A stretch of DNA of 64,000 bases from VRUE01 sp963712595. GTDB lineage: Bacteria; Actinomycetota; Thermoleophilia; Solirubrobacterales; 70-9. Below the pieces are notes generated by a model. It searched no databases, was not told the DNA's origin, and saw nothing but the letters and a program-made list of their open reading frames with translations. The translations under genes were made by a program, and so were the position numbers. Each line of letters begins with the position of its first letter. The stretch's first letter is position 1. Location: NCBI GenBank assembly GCA_963712595.1, contig CAVQIM010000005.1, positions 1 through 64,000 on the forward strand, written 5' to 3'. Positions 1-9,565 of the stretch are shown piece by piece.

Positions 1-1
1 C

Positions 2-3000
2 GAAGTGATCGTCCCGGTAGAAGTCGCCACCGCCACCGTGGGCAAGAGCGTGATCGGCGAAGCGAGCGTCGAAGGCGGCGGTGCTGCGCTGGCCAAAGCG
101 ACGACGAAGACCGCGATCGGCCTGCCCGCCTGGGGCCTGCTCGGCATCTCGATGCCGACCAACGTCCCCGGCGGGGGCACCGGCACGCTGTTGATCCGCG
201 CGATCAACGTCGGCGGTGCGGCCACCACCGGTGCGATGACCGTCACCGGCACCCTGCCCGAAGGGCTGACCCCGACCAAAGCCGCCAGCGAACAGGGAAG
301 TACCGTCAAAGGGGGAACCTGCTCGATCAGCGCCCAGACCTTCACCTGCACCAACCCCAACAGCATCCCCTCCGGCGGCGTCATCTTCGCCCAGGTCGAC
401 TTCAAAGCCGACCTGGCGGCAAGCGGCACGCTTCTGACCAATGTCACGGTCGAAGGCGGCGGTGCCAACCTGCGCCAGAGCGCCGTCCCGGTGACGATCA
501 GCTCCACGGTCGCCCCCTTTGGCTTCCTCGGCGGCGAAACCGGCTTCTCCGCACCGCTCTCAGGCGCCGACGGCACCGCCACCACCCAGGCGGGATCGCA
601 CCCCGACCAGTTCTCCGTCGTCTTGGGCTTTCCCTCAGAACTCGCCAACCCCGAATACCCGACGGGGTCCGAGGCGGTGCGAGACATCTATACCGACCTT
701 CCTCCCGGGATGATCCTCAACCCCAACTCGACTGGGGCACGATGCACCGAGCTTCAGCTAAACCAGCACCAGTGCCCGCGGGACTCCCAGATCGGCTCGG
801 TGGGGACGGTGATCGTCGCCAAGGCCGGCTTCGTCGGCCTCAGCGCCTCACCCCTCTTCAACATGGTGCCGACCCCCGGCACCCCTTCGACCTTCGGCTT
901 CGACGCTGCCGAAGGCTTCAACATCTTCGTCCACATCGACGGCAGCCTCCGCAGCGACGGCGACTACGGGCTCTCGGGCCGCTCCCGTGAAATATTCGCC
1001 CGCGGCACCAACCCGGTGATCGGCCTGCGGGTGACCTTCTGGGGCAATCCCTCTAGCTCCAGCCACAACCCCCTGCGCGAATGCGGGATCGTGCCCGGCC
1101 AATCCTGCGTCGGGATCGAAGAGACCAAGGAAGCGCTTCTGACCACCCCGGTGCAGTGCACGGGACAGCCGACGGTGGCCCGCGCCCGCGCGGACTCCTG
1201 GGAGAAAACGGGCCTCTTCAAGGGCGCCAGCTATGAAAGCGCCGATATGTCGGGCACCCCGGTGGCGATGGCCGGTTGCAACCAGCTGCAATTCGAACCG
1301 ACATTGGAAGCAAAGCCGACCACCAACCTCGCCGATTCGCCTTCTGGCCTCGACGTCTCCGTGCGCCAGCCGGTCAACATGGACCCCGAAGGCCTCTCGC
1401 CCGGGGTGATGAAGGACTTCAGGCTCTCCTTGCCCGAGGGGATGTCGGTGAATCCCTCCTCCGCCGACGGCCAGGGCGCCTGCTCCGAAGCCCTGTCCCA
1501 CGTCCACACCCTGATCCCCAGCGAGTGCCCGCCCGATTCGAAGCTCGGCACAGCCGAAGTGAGGACGCCGCTGCTCGATCACCCGGTCTCCGGAGCGCTC
1601 TATCTGGCAGAGCCGTTCAAGAACCCAAGCGGCTCTCTGATCGCCCTGTATTTGGCGATCAGCGATCCCTCCACCGGGACCGTCTCCACCTTGGCCGGCA
1701 GGGTGCAAACAGATCCAAACACGGGTCAGCTGACGACGATCTTCGAAGACAACCCCCAGTTGCCGATCGAAGAGATCAAGACCCACCTCTTCACCGGGCC
1801 CAGGGCAGCTCTGCGAACGCCGCCTGCCTGCGGCACCTACGCCCCCAGGGCAGACATCGTCCCTTGGAGCGCCCCGCAGACCCCGGTCGCCCACCCAACA
1901 GATCCCTTCGCGATCGGGGCCAACCCCAACGGTGGCCCCTGTCCCGCCCAGGGCCAGGCGCTTCCCAACAACCCCTCCTTCACCGCCGGCACCCTCTCTC
2001 CCCAAGCCGGTGCCTATAGCCCCTTTGCCTTGAAGCTGACCAGGCAAGACGACACCCAGGAACTGCAAAAGATCGACACCGCCTTGCCGCCGGGATTGAC
2101 CGCGAAGCTGGTCGGCGTCCCCTACTGCCCAGAGGCAGCGATCGCTCAAGCGCAATCCAGAAGCAAGCCAAACGAAGGGATCCTCGAGCGCAACAACCCC
2201 TCTTGTCCCTCTGCATCTGAGATCGGCACGGTAGACGTAGCCGCGGGGGCGGGCATCACCCCGCTTCACACCCCCGGCAACGCCTACCTCGCCGGCCCCT
2301 ATAAGGGCGCCCCGCTCTCGGTGGTCGTGATCACCCCGGCGATCGCAGGGCCCTTCGACCTCGGAGCAGTCGTGGTGCGGATCGCCTTGAAGCTCGATCC
2401 CGAAACGGCCAAGGTCTCAGCCCTCTCCGATCCCCTGCCCCACATCCTCCAAGGCATCCCGCTAGACGTGCGCCAGATCTCCTTCCAGCTCAAAAAGCCC
2501 GACTTCACCCTCAACCCGACCTCGTGCGATCCGATGTCGATCGCAGCGACCCTGACCTCGACCACGGGTCAGCTCTCTACCCCCGTCGTCCCCTTCCAGG
2601 TAGGCGGCTGCGACGCGCTCTCCTTCAAGCCCAAGCTGGCCTTGAAGCTAAAGGGCGCGACGAAGAGAACAGGCCACCCGGCCCTGACCGCGACCCTGAC
2701 CTTCCCCAAGGGAAGCGGGGCCAACGTAAAGCGAGCAGAGGTCACCCTGCCACGTTCGGAGTTCCTCGACCAGGCCCACATCGGCACCGTTTGCACCAGG
2801 GTGCAGTTCGCCGCCGATGCCTGCCCTGCGGCCTCGATCTACGGCAAGGCATCTGCAACCACGCCGTTGCTCGAAGAGCCGCTCTCTGGCCCGGTCTACC
2901 TCAGATCCTCAAACCACGAACTCCCCGACCTGGTGATCGCCCTGCAAGGCCAAGTAGACGTGGTCTTGGCAGGACGGGTCGACTCGGTAAACGGAGGGAT

Positions 3001-3244
3001 CCGCTCCACCTTCGAAGCAGCACCCGATGCCCCGGTCTCCAAGTTCACCTTGCAGATGAAGGGCGGCAAGAAGGGCCTTCTCATAAACAGCGCCAACCTC
3101 TGCAAGCTCTCGCCGAAAGCCAACAGGGCAACGGTGCTCCTCGACGGCCAAAACGGCAAGGTCAGCGACAGCTCACCGCTGCTCGCCAACTCCTGCAAGA
3201 AGGCAAAGAAGCACAAGCGCAGCAACAAGAAGAACGCCCGATGA
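2..3244 (+). CDS. Large exported repeat protein, 5' truncated
   Basis: The reading frame is open to the left edge, so the true start and any signal peptide lie outside; about 1,080 residues are visible. The protein is rich in Cys, Pro, Gly and Thr and carries several diverged internal repeats. Each has a Cys, then a CP-x2-S-x-I/L-G motif, then PLL-x2-PLSG-x-YL (for example near residues 515-545 and 935-970). The opening residues contain degenerate, adhesin-like beta modules. The last ~15 residues are strongly basic (KKAKKHKRSNKK). It is a paralog of the protein at 5544-8372, with nearly parallel C-terminal 250 residues. It overlaps the next gene by ATGA, so the cluster is probably one transcript. 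Function is unknown; a cell-surface structural or adhesive role is inferred from composition and the exported neighbours. Confidence 0.8.
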   Translation, partial: EVIVPVEVATATVGKSVIGEASVEGGGAALAKATTKTAIGLPAWGLLGISMPTNVPGGGTGTLLIRAINVGGAATTGAMTVTGTLPEGLTPTKAASEQGSTVKGGTCSISAQTFTCTNPNSIPSGGVIFAQVDFKADLAASGTLLTNVTVEGGGANLRQSAVPVTISSTVAPFGFLGGETGFSAPLSGADGTATTQAGSHPDQFSVVLGFPSELANPEYPTGSEAVRDIYTDLPPGMILNPNSTGARCTELQLNQHQCPRDSQIGSVGTVIVAKAGFVGLSASPLFNMVPTPGTPSTFGFDAAEGFNIFVHIDGSLRSDGDYGLSGRSREIFARGTNPVIGLRVTFWGNPSSSSHNPLRECGIVPGQSCVGIEETKEALLTTPVQCTGQPTVARARADSWEKTGLFKGASYESADMSGTPVAMAGCNQLQFEPTLEAKPTTNLADSPSGLDVSVRQPVNMDPEGLSPGVMKDFRLSLPEGMSVNPSSADGQGACSEALSHVHTLIPSECPPDSKLGTAEVRTPLLDHPVSGALYLAEPFKNPSGSLIALYLAISDPSTGTVSTLAGRVQTDPNTGQLTTIFEDNPQLPIEEIKTHLFTGPRAALRTPPACGTYAPRADIVPWSAPQTPVAHPTDPFAIGANPNGGPCPAQGQALPNNPSFTAGTLSPQAGAYSPFALKLTRQDDTQELQKIDTALPPGLTAKLVGVPYCPEAAIAQAQSRSKPNEGILERNNPSCPSASEIGTVDVAAGAGITPLHTPGNAYLAGPYKGAPLSVVVITPAIAGPFDLGAVVVRIALKLDPETAKVSALSDPLPHILQGIPLDVRQISFQLKKPDFTLNPTSCDPMSIAATLTSTTGQLSTPVVPFQVGGCDALSFKPKLALKLKGATKRTGHPALTATLTFPKGSGANVKRAEVTLPRSEFLDQAHIGTVCTRVQFAADACPAASIYGKASATTPLLEEPLSGPVYLRSSNHELPDLVIALQGQVDVVLAGRVDSVNGGIRSTFEAAPDAPVSKFTLQMKGGKKGLLINSANLCKLSPKANRATVLLDGQNGKVSDSSPLLANSCKKAKKHKRSNKKNAR

Positions 3245-5547
3245 GAGCCAGGGCCCTAGCGGCCCTGGCGGCAGGCGCCATCTTGGTTGCCTGCCCAGCG
3301 GCCAAGGCGGCGGGCCCGCCGCTGATCGCAGAGACCTGGGTCGAAGCGGTAAAGGCGGACTCCGCCTACCTCTGGGCCAAAGTCAACCCCAACGGGCTCT
3401 CCACCACCTACCGCTTCGAATACACCCCCCAAAGCGCCTTCGAAGCAAAAGGCTTCTCAGGAGCGACCCTGATCCCGATCTCAGGCCCGGCCCTGCTTGG
3501 CTCGGGCACCTCCTACCTCTTTCCCTCCCAGCCGGTGGGGCCGCCGCTTTCCCCGCTGAAAGCAGCGACTCAGTACCGCTACCGGATCACCGCCAAAAAC
3601 TCAGCCGAAACGGTCACCGGCCCAGAGCACGTCTTCTCCACCCAGGGAAGCGAACAGGCATTCAGGCTTCCCGACAACCGCGCCTGGGAGATGGTCTCCC
3701 CGGTAGACAAAGGCGGTGGGGCGATCGCCCCACCCAGCTCGCTCTTCGGCGGCGGGGACCTGCAAGCCGCACCGAGCAGCTCTCCCGAAGGAGCGGCGAT
3801 CTCCTACGGCTCTGCCACCTCCTTCGGCGATGCCAAAGGAGCGCCCCCGGTGAGCCAGTACCTCTCGAGGCGAACCGCAGGGGGTTGGGTTACCCAAAAC
3901 GTCTCCGCCCCGCTGGAATCGGCGGCTTACGGCGATCAACCGGACGGAGCGCCCTACCGGCTCTTCTCCGAAGACCTCGCCAGGGGATTGCTCTTCGGTG
4001 GGTTGCCCTGTCGTGGGGGGCTGGTGGGGTGTGGGGCTCCCAACCCGGTGATACCGGGCTCGGGTGCTCCTCCTGGGCGCATGGCCTATTACCTGAGGGG
4101 CTCGGGTGGCAGCTTCACCTCGCTGCTCAGTGCCGCCAACTTCACCCACACCGCGGTCACCCCGGAAGCCTTCAAGGTCTCCTTCGCTGGGGCTTCTCCG
4201 GATCTCTCTCAGGTTGTGCTCTCCAGTTGCGCTGCGCTTACCTCCAATGCGACCGAGGTGTTGAAAGGAGGGGGTGAATGCGATGCGAACGCCCAGAATC
4301 TCTACCGGGCGAGTGGGGGATCCTTGGTGGCGCTCAGTCTGCTTCTCGGCGAAACGCAAACCACGCCGGCGGTAGGCCCGACGAAGCTGGCGGCGCCGAT
4401 CGGCGCGGTCTCCACCGACGGCACCCGTGTCTACTTCACCGCCGCCGGCAGCCTCTACCTGAGGGACGCGAGCCAGACCAAGCTCCTCTCCTCGGCCGCC
4501 CAGTTCCAAACCGCCTCGACCGACGGCTCGGTCGCCTTCTTCACCGAAGCCGCCCACCTCTATCGCTACCTGGCCTCCACCCAGGCGAAAACGGACCTGA
4601 CTCCAAGCGGGGGAGTGGTCGGGGTCCTGGGCGCCTCGACCGACGGCTCCATCGCCTACTACCAAGACGCCGCCGGGATCAAGAAATGGGCCTCCGGGAC
4701 CACCACCCTGGTCGCGGCCGGAGCACAAGCGGCAAAGCCAAGCGATTACCCACCGGCGACAGGGACCTCCCGGGTCACCCCCAGCGGCTCTCACCTCGCC
4801 TTCCTCTCGACCACCGAACTGGCCGCCTATGACAACGGCAGCCGAGCTGAGCTCTACCTCTACGGGCCGCCGCTAGGGGGAGGGGCCTCGCAGCTGATCT
4901 GCGCCTCTTGCAAGCCGACCGGGGAAAAAGCAACCGGCGTCGCCTCGATCCCAGGGGCCCAGGTCAACGGATCGAGCAGCGCCTATCGACCAAGGGCGCT
5001 GTCTGCCGACGGGCACAGGGCCTTCTTCGAATCGACCGACGTGCTGGCGATCGCCGACACCAACGGACAACCAGACGTCTACCAGTGGGAGGCAAACGGG
5101 GTCGGCGGTTGCACGATGCAACCCGGTTGCGTCGATTTGATCTCGAGCGGTAGGGCGATCGAAGGCGCCAGCTTCATCGACGCCTCGACCGACGGCAACG
5201 ACGCCTACTTCCTCACCGATCAGTCACTGGTCGGATCCGACCCAGGCTCGATCGACCTCTATGACGCCAGAGCAGGCGGTGGCTTCCCCGAAGCCCAAAA
5301 GCCGATCCCCTGCATCGCCGATGCCTGTCAGGCCTTGCCGCCTACCCCCGAAGACCCCGATCCCAGCACTCTCGTGAAGAGCTCGGGCAACCCGCCGGTG
5401 AAGTTCGAAGTCGAGAAGGAGAAGAAGAAGAAAAAGCACCACCACAAAGGCAAGAAGAAGGGCAAGGGCAAAAAGCAAAAGGGCAATGAGAAGCTAAACG
5501 GCAAAGGCAAATACCACGTGCCGCTGAGGCGGGGGGTGCCACGATGA
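3241..5547 (+). CDS. Exported beta-propeller-like protein with Lys-rich tail
   Basis: 768 residues. I chose ATG 3241 because it overlaps the upstream stop (ATGA) and opens a clear signal peptide (Arg-rich start, Ala/Leu core, AKA-A cleavage-like site near residue 23). Residues ~30-135 resemble a fibronectin III-like module (TYRFEYTP, RYRITAKNSAETV). From ~140 to ~690, repeated STDG-x-x-YF / ASTDGS motifs suggest TolB-like beta-propeller blades. The last ~60 residues are extremely Lys/His rich (EKEKKKKKHHHKGKKKGKGK). It sits second of four overlapping genes for exported proteins. No enzyme motif is visible. The basic tail could bind anionic cell-wall polymer; that is inference. Confidence 0.82.
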   Translation: MRARALAALAAGAILVACPAAKAAGPPLIAETWVEAVKADSAYLWAKVNPNGLSTTYRFEYTPQSAFEAKGFSGATLIPISGPALLGSGTSYLFPSQPVGPPLSPLKAATQYRYRITAKNSAETVTGPEHVFSTQGSEQAFRLPDNRAWEMVSPVDKGGGAIAPPSSLFGGGDLQAAPSSSPEGAAISYGSATSFGDAKGAPPVSQYLSRRTAGGWVTQNVSAPLESAAYGDQPDGAPYRLFSEDLARGLLFGGLPCRGGLVGCGAPNPVIPGSGAPPGRMAYYLRGSGGSFTSLLSAANFTHTAVTPEAFKVSFAGASPDLSQVVLSSCAALTSNATEVLKGGGECDANAQNLYRASGGSLVALSLLLGETQTTPAVGPTKLAAPIGAVSTDGTRVYFTAAGSLYLRDASQTKLLSSAAQFQTASTDGSVAFFTEAAHLYRYLASTQAKTDLTPSGGVVGVLGASTDGSIAYYQDAAGIKKWASGTTTLVAAGAQAAKPSDYPPATGTSRVTPSGSHLAFLSTTELAAYDNGSRAELYLYGPPLGGGASQLICASCKPTGEKATGVASIPGAQVNGSSSAYRPRALSADGHRAFFESTDVLAIADTNGQPDVYQWEANGVGGCTMQPGCVDLISSGRAIEGASFIDASTDGNDAYFLTDQSLVGSDPGSIDLYDARAGGGFPEAQKPIPCIADACQALPPTPEDPDPSTLVKSSGNPPVKFEVEKEKKKKKHHHKGKKKGKGKKQKGNEKLNGKGKYHVPLRRGVPR

Positions 5548-8372
5548 GGGCCCGGTTGATCTCGCTCGGAGCTGTCTTTGTCGCTCTTCTCATTCCCGCC
5601 CAGGCAAGCGCCTTCTCCTTCCTCCCAGGAACAGAAGGCTTCGAGGCAAGGCCCTTGATCTCAGAAGCTGGCGAACCGGCAACCCAGGCCGGAGCCCATC
5701 CCGCATCGCTTCGCTTGAGCGTCGGCTTGGAAGCAAGCAAAGCGGCGGGAGCGCCATTTACCCAGGGGGACCTCAAGGACCTCTCCTTGGAGTTGCCAGG
5801 GGGCTTGATCGAAAACCCCACCGCGGTGCCGACCTGCACCCAGGCCGCCTTTCACAAACCGCGCTTCTCTCCCTTCGAAGAAAGCAAATCCGGGGAGAGC
5901 TGCCAAGACCGAAGCCAGGTAGGCACATTGACGGTCAAATCATCCTTCGCCGGGGGGGAGACGAGGACCTTCGGCCTCTTTAACCTCGACCCGCCGCCGG
6001 GGGTTCCCTCCGAGATCGGCGCCAACCCCTACGGCGCCCCGATCATCTTCATCCCCGAGATCCGCCAGGCAGGCGGGGAATACGGGATCACCTTGAAGAG
6101 CAAAAACGTCTCCCAGGCGATCGACGTATCGGGACTGTCGCTCTCGATCTGGGGCAACCCCTTCGCCGCCTTTCACGACTCCCAGCGGGGCAACTGCCTA
6201 AACGCGACCGAGCCCTCCTTCGGCTGGTCCAAATGCTCGGTGGGAAGACCGGTCCAAAACACCCCCACCGCCTACCTCACCCTGCCCACCTTCTGCGATT
6301 CCCCGCTCGCCTTCAAGGCCACTGCGACCTCTTGGCAAGAAGCGGGAGCGATCTCGCGCTCGCTTTCCTCCAAAGCCCTGGAAGGCTGCTCTTCTTTGTC
6401 TTTCGAACCAAAAGCGATCGCCCAGCTCTCCGACCCCCGCGCTTCTTCTCCCTCGGGCTACTCCTTCGACATCGACGTCGACACCGCAGGGGTCTTGAAA
6501 CCCGAGCTGCGCGCTCCCTCGCCGATCAGAAAAGCGGTCGTGAACTTGCCAGAAGGGGTGACGATCAACCCCTCGGTGGGAGCGGGGCTGGGCGTTTGCA
6601 CCACAGCCCAATACGAAGCCGAGACGCCATTGTCTCCTGCGGGAGCCGGTTGCCCCAACGAATCGAAGATCGGCGACTTCACCGTGATCAGCCCGATCAT
6701 CGACAAACGAATAGAGGGAGCGATCTTCTTGGCAGCGCCCTATGAGAACCCCTTCGGCTCGCTGATCTCGATCTACTTGATCGCCAAGTCGATCGATCGA
6801 GGCATCTTGGTCAAGGTCGCAGGAGAGCTGGCCGCAGACCAAACCACGGGGAGGCTGACCGCAAGCTTCGATCGCCTGCCCCAGATCCCCTACTCCCAAC
6901 TTCGCATCCACTTCCGCGAAGGCCAGCGAAGCCCCCTGGCGACACCGGGTTTCTGTGGGGGGGTATCGACCGAGGCCGACCTGATCGCCTGGCGGGACCC
7001 CAACCTGATCAAGCACGCATCGCTACCGGCCCAGATCACCGCCGGGGTCGGAGGGGGGCCGTGCCCCTCTGGCCTTGCACCCTTTGCCCCCAAGGCAAAG
7101 GGAGGGACGCTCAACTCCCAAGGCGGCGCCTACACCCCCTTCTACCTGCACCTCACAAGGACAGACGTAGAGCAGGAGATCACCTCCTACTCGGCGACCT
7201 TCCCACCGGGCCTGTTGGGCAAGGTCGCCGGGGTCCCCTATTGCCCTGAGAGTGCGATCGAGGCAGCTGCTCACAGATCCGGGGTCGAAGAGAGAGACAA
7301 CCCCTCCTGTCCCGCCTCTTCTTTGATCGGGCGCACCTACTCGGGCTATGGCCTGGGCTCGGTGCTCTCCTATGCCCCCGGAGGGCTCTACCTCGCCGGG
7401 CCATATCGGGGCTCCTCCTTCTCGGTGGTGGCGATCGACTCCGCCTTGGTCGGCCCCTTCGACTTGGGAGTGGTGATCGTCCGCTCAGCCATTCGGATCG
7501 ATCCCGAAACCACCCAAGCCTCGATCGATGCGACCGGGACCGACCCGATCCCCCACATCATCGACGGCATCCCGATTCACCTCAGAGACATCAGGGCCTA
7601 TATCGATAAGCCCCAGTTCACGATCAACCCGACCTCTTGTGAGCCCTCGGCGATCTCCTCTGCCCTAAACGGCGCCGGGGAGCTATTCGGCAACCAAGCC
7701 GATGACACCCTCGCCACCGCAACCGCCCCCTTCCAAGCCTTCAACTGCGGGGCCTTGGGCTTCAAGCCCAAGGTCTCCCTGGCGCTTAAGGGCGGCACCA
7801 GGCGCAGCAAGCACCCCGCCTTGAGAGTCGTGGTCAGACCACGCCCAGGAGACGCCAACATCAAAAGCGCCTCGGTGGCGCTACCCAGATCGCTCTTCTT
7901 GGAGCAGGGCCACATCCAACAGATCTGCACAAGGCCCCAGTTCGCCAACCACAACTGCCCCCCGGGATCGGTCTACGGACAGGTCAAGGCCTATACGCCG
8001 CTGCTCGAAGAGCCGATGTCGGGAGAGGCGATCCTGCGCTCCTCCGATCACACCCTGCCCGACCTCGTCTTCGTGCTTAGGGGCCACGGGATCGAGGTCG
8101 ACTTGGCGGGGACGATCGACTCGGTCAAGGGAGGCCTCAGGGGAACCTTCCCCAGCCTCCCCGACGCCCCGGTGAGCAAATTCGAACTGAGCTTGGGAGC
8201 GGGCAAGCACGGCCTCCTAGTCGTCTCGGCCAAAGAGCTCTGCGCCGAGCGCCAACTGGCCAACTCGCGCTTCATGGGACACGCCAACAGGGGCTCGGTC
8301 ACCCATCCCGAGATCGCGGTCAAGTGCAAGAAGGCAAAAGCAAAGAAGAAGAAAGGCGGGGGTCATAGATGA
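5544..8372 (+). CDS. Large exported repeat protein, paralog of the first gene
   Basis: 942 residues starting at ATG 5544, which overlaps the previous stop. The N-terminus is a signal peptide (hydrophobic core to ~20, ending ASA-FS). The body contains the same diverged repeats as the protein at the left edge: NPTSC, FKPK-x-SLALKGG, PRS-x-FLEQ-x-HI, TPLLEEP-x-SG, SSDHTLPDLV and PDAPVSKF. The C-terminus is basic (KCKKAKAKKKKGGG). The two paralogs flank the propeller gene, so the cluster looks like a duplication around a different exported partner. No catalytic residues are recognisable. Families like this are common in Solirubrobacter-type genomes as 'hypothetical protein'; that statement is from memory and untested here. 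Confidence 0.83.
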   Translation: MRARLISLGAVFVALLIPAQASAFSFLPGTEGFEARPLISEAGEPATQAGAHPASLRLSVGLEASKAAGAPFTQGDLKDLSLELPGGLIENPTAVPTCTQAAFHKPRFSPFEESKSGESCQDRSQVGTLTVKSSFAGGETRTFGLFNLDPPPGVPSEIGANPYGAPIIFIPEIRQAGGEYGITLKSKNVSQAIDVSGLSLSIWGNPFAAFHDSQRGNCLNATEPSFGWSKCSVGRPVQNTPTAYLTLPTFCDSPLAFKATATSWQEAGAISRSLSSKALEGCSSLSFEPKAIAQLSDPRASSPSGYSFDIDVDTAGVLKPELRAPSPIRKAVVNLPEGVTINPSVGAGLGVCTTAQYEAETPLSPAGAGCPNESKIGDFTVISPIIDKRIEGAIFLAAPYENPFGSLISIYLIAKSIDRGILVKVAGELAADQTTGRLTASFDRLPQIPYSQLRIHFREGQRSPLATPGFCGGVSTEADLIAWRDPNLIKHASLPAQITAGVGGGPCPSGLAPFAPKAKGGTLNSQGGAYTPFYLHLTRTDVEQEITSYSATFPPGLLGKVAGVPYCPESAIEAAAHRSGVEERDNPSCPASSLIGRTYSGYGLGSVLSYAPGGLYLAGPYRGSSFSVVAIDSALVGPFDLGVVIVRSAIRIDPETTQASIDATGTDPIPHIIDGIPIHLRDIRAYIDKPQFTINPTSCEPSAISSALNGAGELFGNQADDTLATATAPFQAFNCGALGFKPKVSLALKGGTRRSKHPALRVVVRPRPGDANIKSASVALPRSLFLEQGHIQQICTRPQFANHNCPPGSVYGQVKAYTPLLEEPMSGEAILRSSDHTLPDLVFVLRGHGIEVDLAGTIDSVKGGLRGTFPSLPDAPVSKFELSLGAGKHGLLVVSAKELCAERQLANSRFMGHANRGSVTHPEIAVKCKKAKAKKKKGGGHR

Positions 8373-9556
8373 GGAAGAGATCGATCCCTGGCCTTTTGCT
8401 TGCCCTAGCGCTTTGCCTTTGCCTGGGAGCCCCTAGCGCCCAGGCAGCGCGAACGCTGATCACCAAAGAAGCGATCAAGCTGATCAAGCCCCAAAAACCC
8501 TCCGAAGAGCTGATCCCCGGCGAACAGATCGAAGGCGCCTGCGGATTGGCCTTCTCAGGGCAAAGCCTCCTCGTCTCCGACTACTACCACGCGATGATCG
8601 AGACCTACGCCCCAGAAGGAGGGGGGTTCAGCGCCTCCAAGCCGTTCAAGCTGAGCTCGGTCCTCTCGCTGGGGACGAGCCCGCCCGAAGCCGCCTGTCA
8701 GATCGCCACCGGCCCCGGCGGAACCCTCTACGCCAACGTCTGGCACCAAAGCGTGATCAGGCTCAAACCGAGCGCCCAGACCTTCGACGTCTCCTCTTCG
8801 ACCGGGGTCGCGGTAGACGCCGCGGGCAAGGTCTACGTCAACGACCGAACCCAGGTAAACGTCTATAGCCCCGCCGGGGCCCTGCTGCAAGAAGTAGGCG
8901 TGGGCAACCTCAAAGACGCCTACGGGCTGGCGGTCTTCGGCAAAGCGCTCTACGTCCCCGACGCGGGGACCAACACGATCAAGGTCTTCGAGCCAGAAAC
9001 CGATCCGCTGAACCCAAAACAGACGATCGACGGCTCCAAAACACCGCAAAAACGCTTCGTCTCGCTTGTTGACACAGCGATCGGGGTCGATCCCACCAAC
9101 GGGCACCTCTTGGTCCTCGACAACCTCCAACCCGGCTATGAGCGCCCCGAAGGCGCGATCGATGAGTTCGACGCCGAAGGCGCCTTCCTCTCCCAGCTCA
9201 AAGAGAAGGTGATCGACGGCGGGCCCTCGGGGCTCGTCGTCGATCCCGAAACGGGGAGGCTGTTCGTCAGCTCGGGCAACTCAGAAGAGTCAAACGTCTT
9301 TGCCTGGGGGGGTTATGTGGAAGGTGGGGGCGGTGGGGCCTTTGGGGGGGAGCTGGAGGGGGAGGCGCTGGGGTCACAGGGAGTTGTGGCTCCTGGCCCA
9401 CAGCGCGAAGCTCCGGCGCCAGCGGTGCTTGGTGAGGCCGTTCTCGTAAGTCCGCAGGCAAGGAGCTCAAAGGGAACCAAAGCCCGCAAGCCCAAACACC
9501 GCCGCCACTCGCATCGTCGAGCCGGGCAGCGCAGGAGTGCGCCACCTCGCCGTTGA
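8369..9556 (+). CDS. Exported NHL-repeat beta-propeller protein
   Basis: 395 residues; ATG 8369 overlaps the upstream stop (ATGA). Residues 1-26 are a signal peptide (LLLALALCLCLGAPSAQA-A). Residues ~45-320 hold NHL-like propeller repeats: TGVAVDAAGKVYVND, DAYGLAVFGKALYVPDAG, IGVDPTNGHLLVLDN and SGLVVDPETGRLFVSS. The C-terminal ~100 residues are Gly-rich, then Arg/Lys/His rich (KPKHRRHSHRRAGQRR), which matches the basic tails of the three upstream exported proteins. NHL propellers usually bind proteins or carbohydrates, and no enzymatic signature is visible. It is the last gene of the exported-protein operon, and the regulator gene starts 9 bases after its stop. Confidence 0.82.
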   Translation: MRKRSIPGLLLALALCLCLGAPSAQAARTLITKEAIKLIKPQKPSEELIPGEQIEGACGLAFSGQSLLVSDYYHAMIETYAPEGGGFSASKPFKLSSVLSLGTSPPEAACQIATGPGGTLYANVWHQSVIRLKPSAQTFDVSSSTGVAVDAAGKVYVNDRTQVNVYSPAGALLQEVGVGNLKDAYGLAVFGKALYVPDAGTNTIKVFEPETDPLNPKQTIDGSKTPQKRFVSLVDTAIGVDPTNGHLLVLDNLQPGYERPEGAIDEFDAEGAFLSQLKEKVIDGGPSGLVVDPETGRLFVSSGNSEESNVFAWGGYVEGGGGGAFGGELEGEALGSQGVVAPGPQREAPAPAVLGEAVLVSPQARSSKGTKARKPKHRRHSHRRAGQRRSAPPRR

Positions 9557-9565
9557 GTAAGCTGA

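Noticed and set aside
848..2269. Long minus-strand reading frame opposite the first exported protein
   Set aside because: It is the complementary-strand shadow of a GC-rich gene: Gly/Arg/Asp-rich, no recognisable domain, and the plus-strand frame has coherent repeats.
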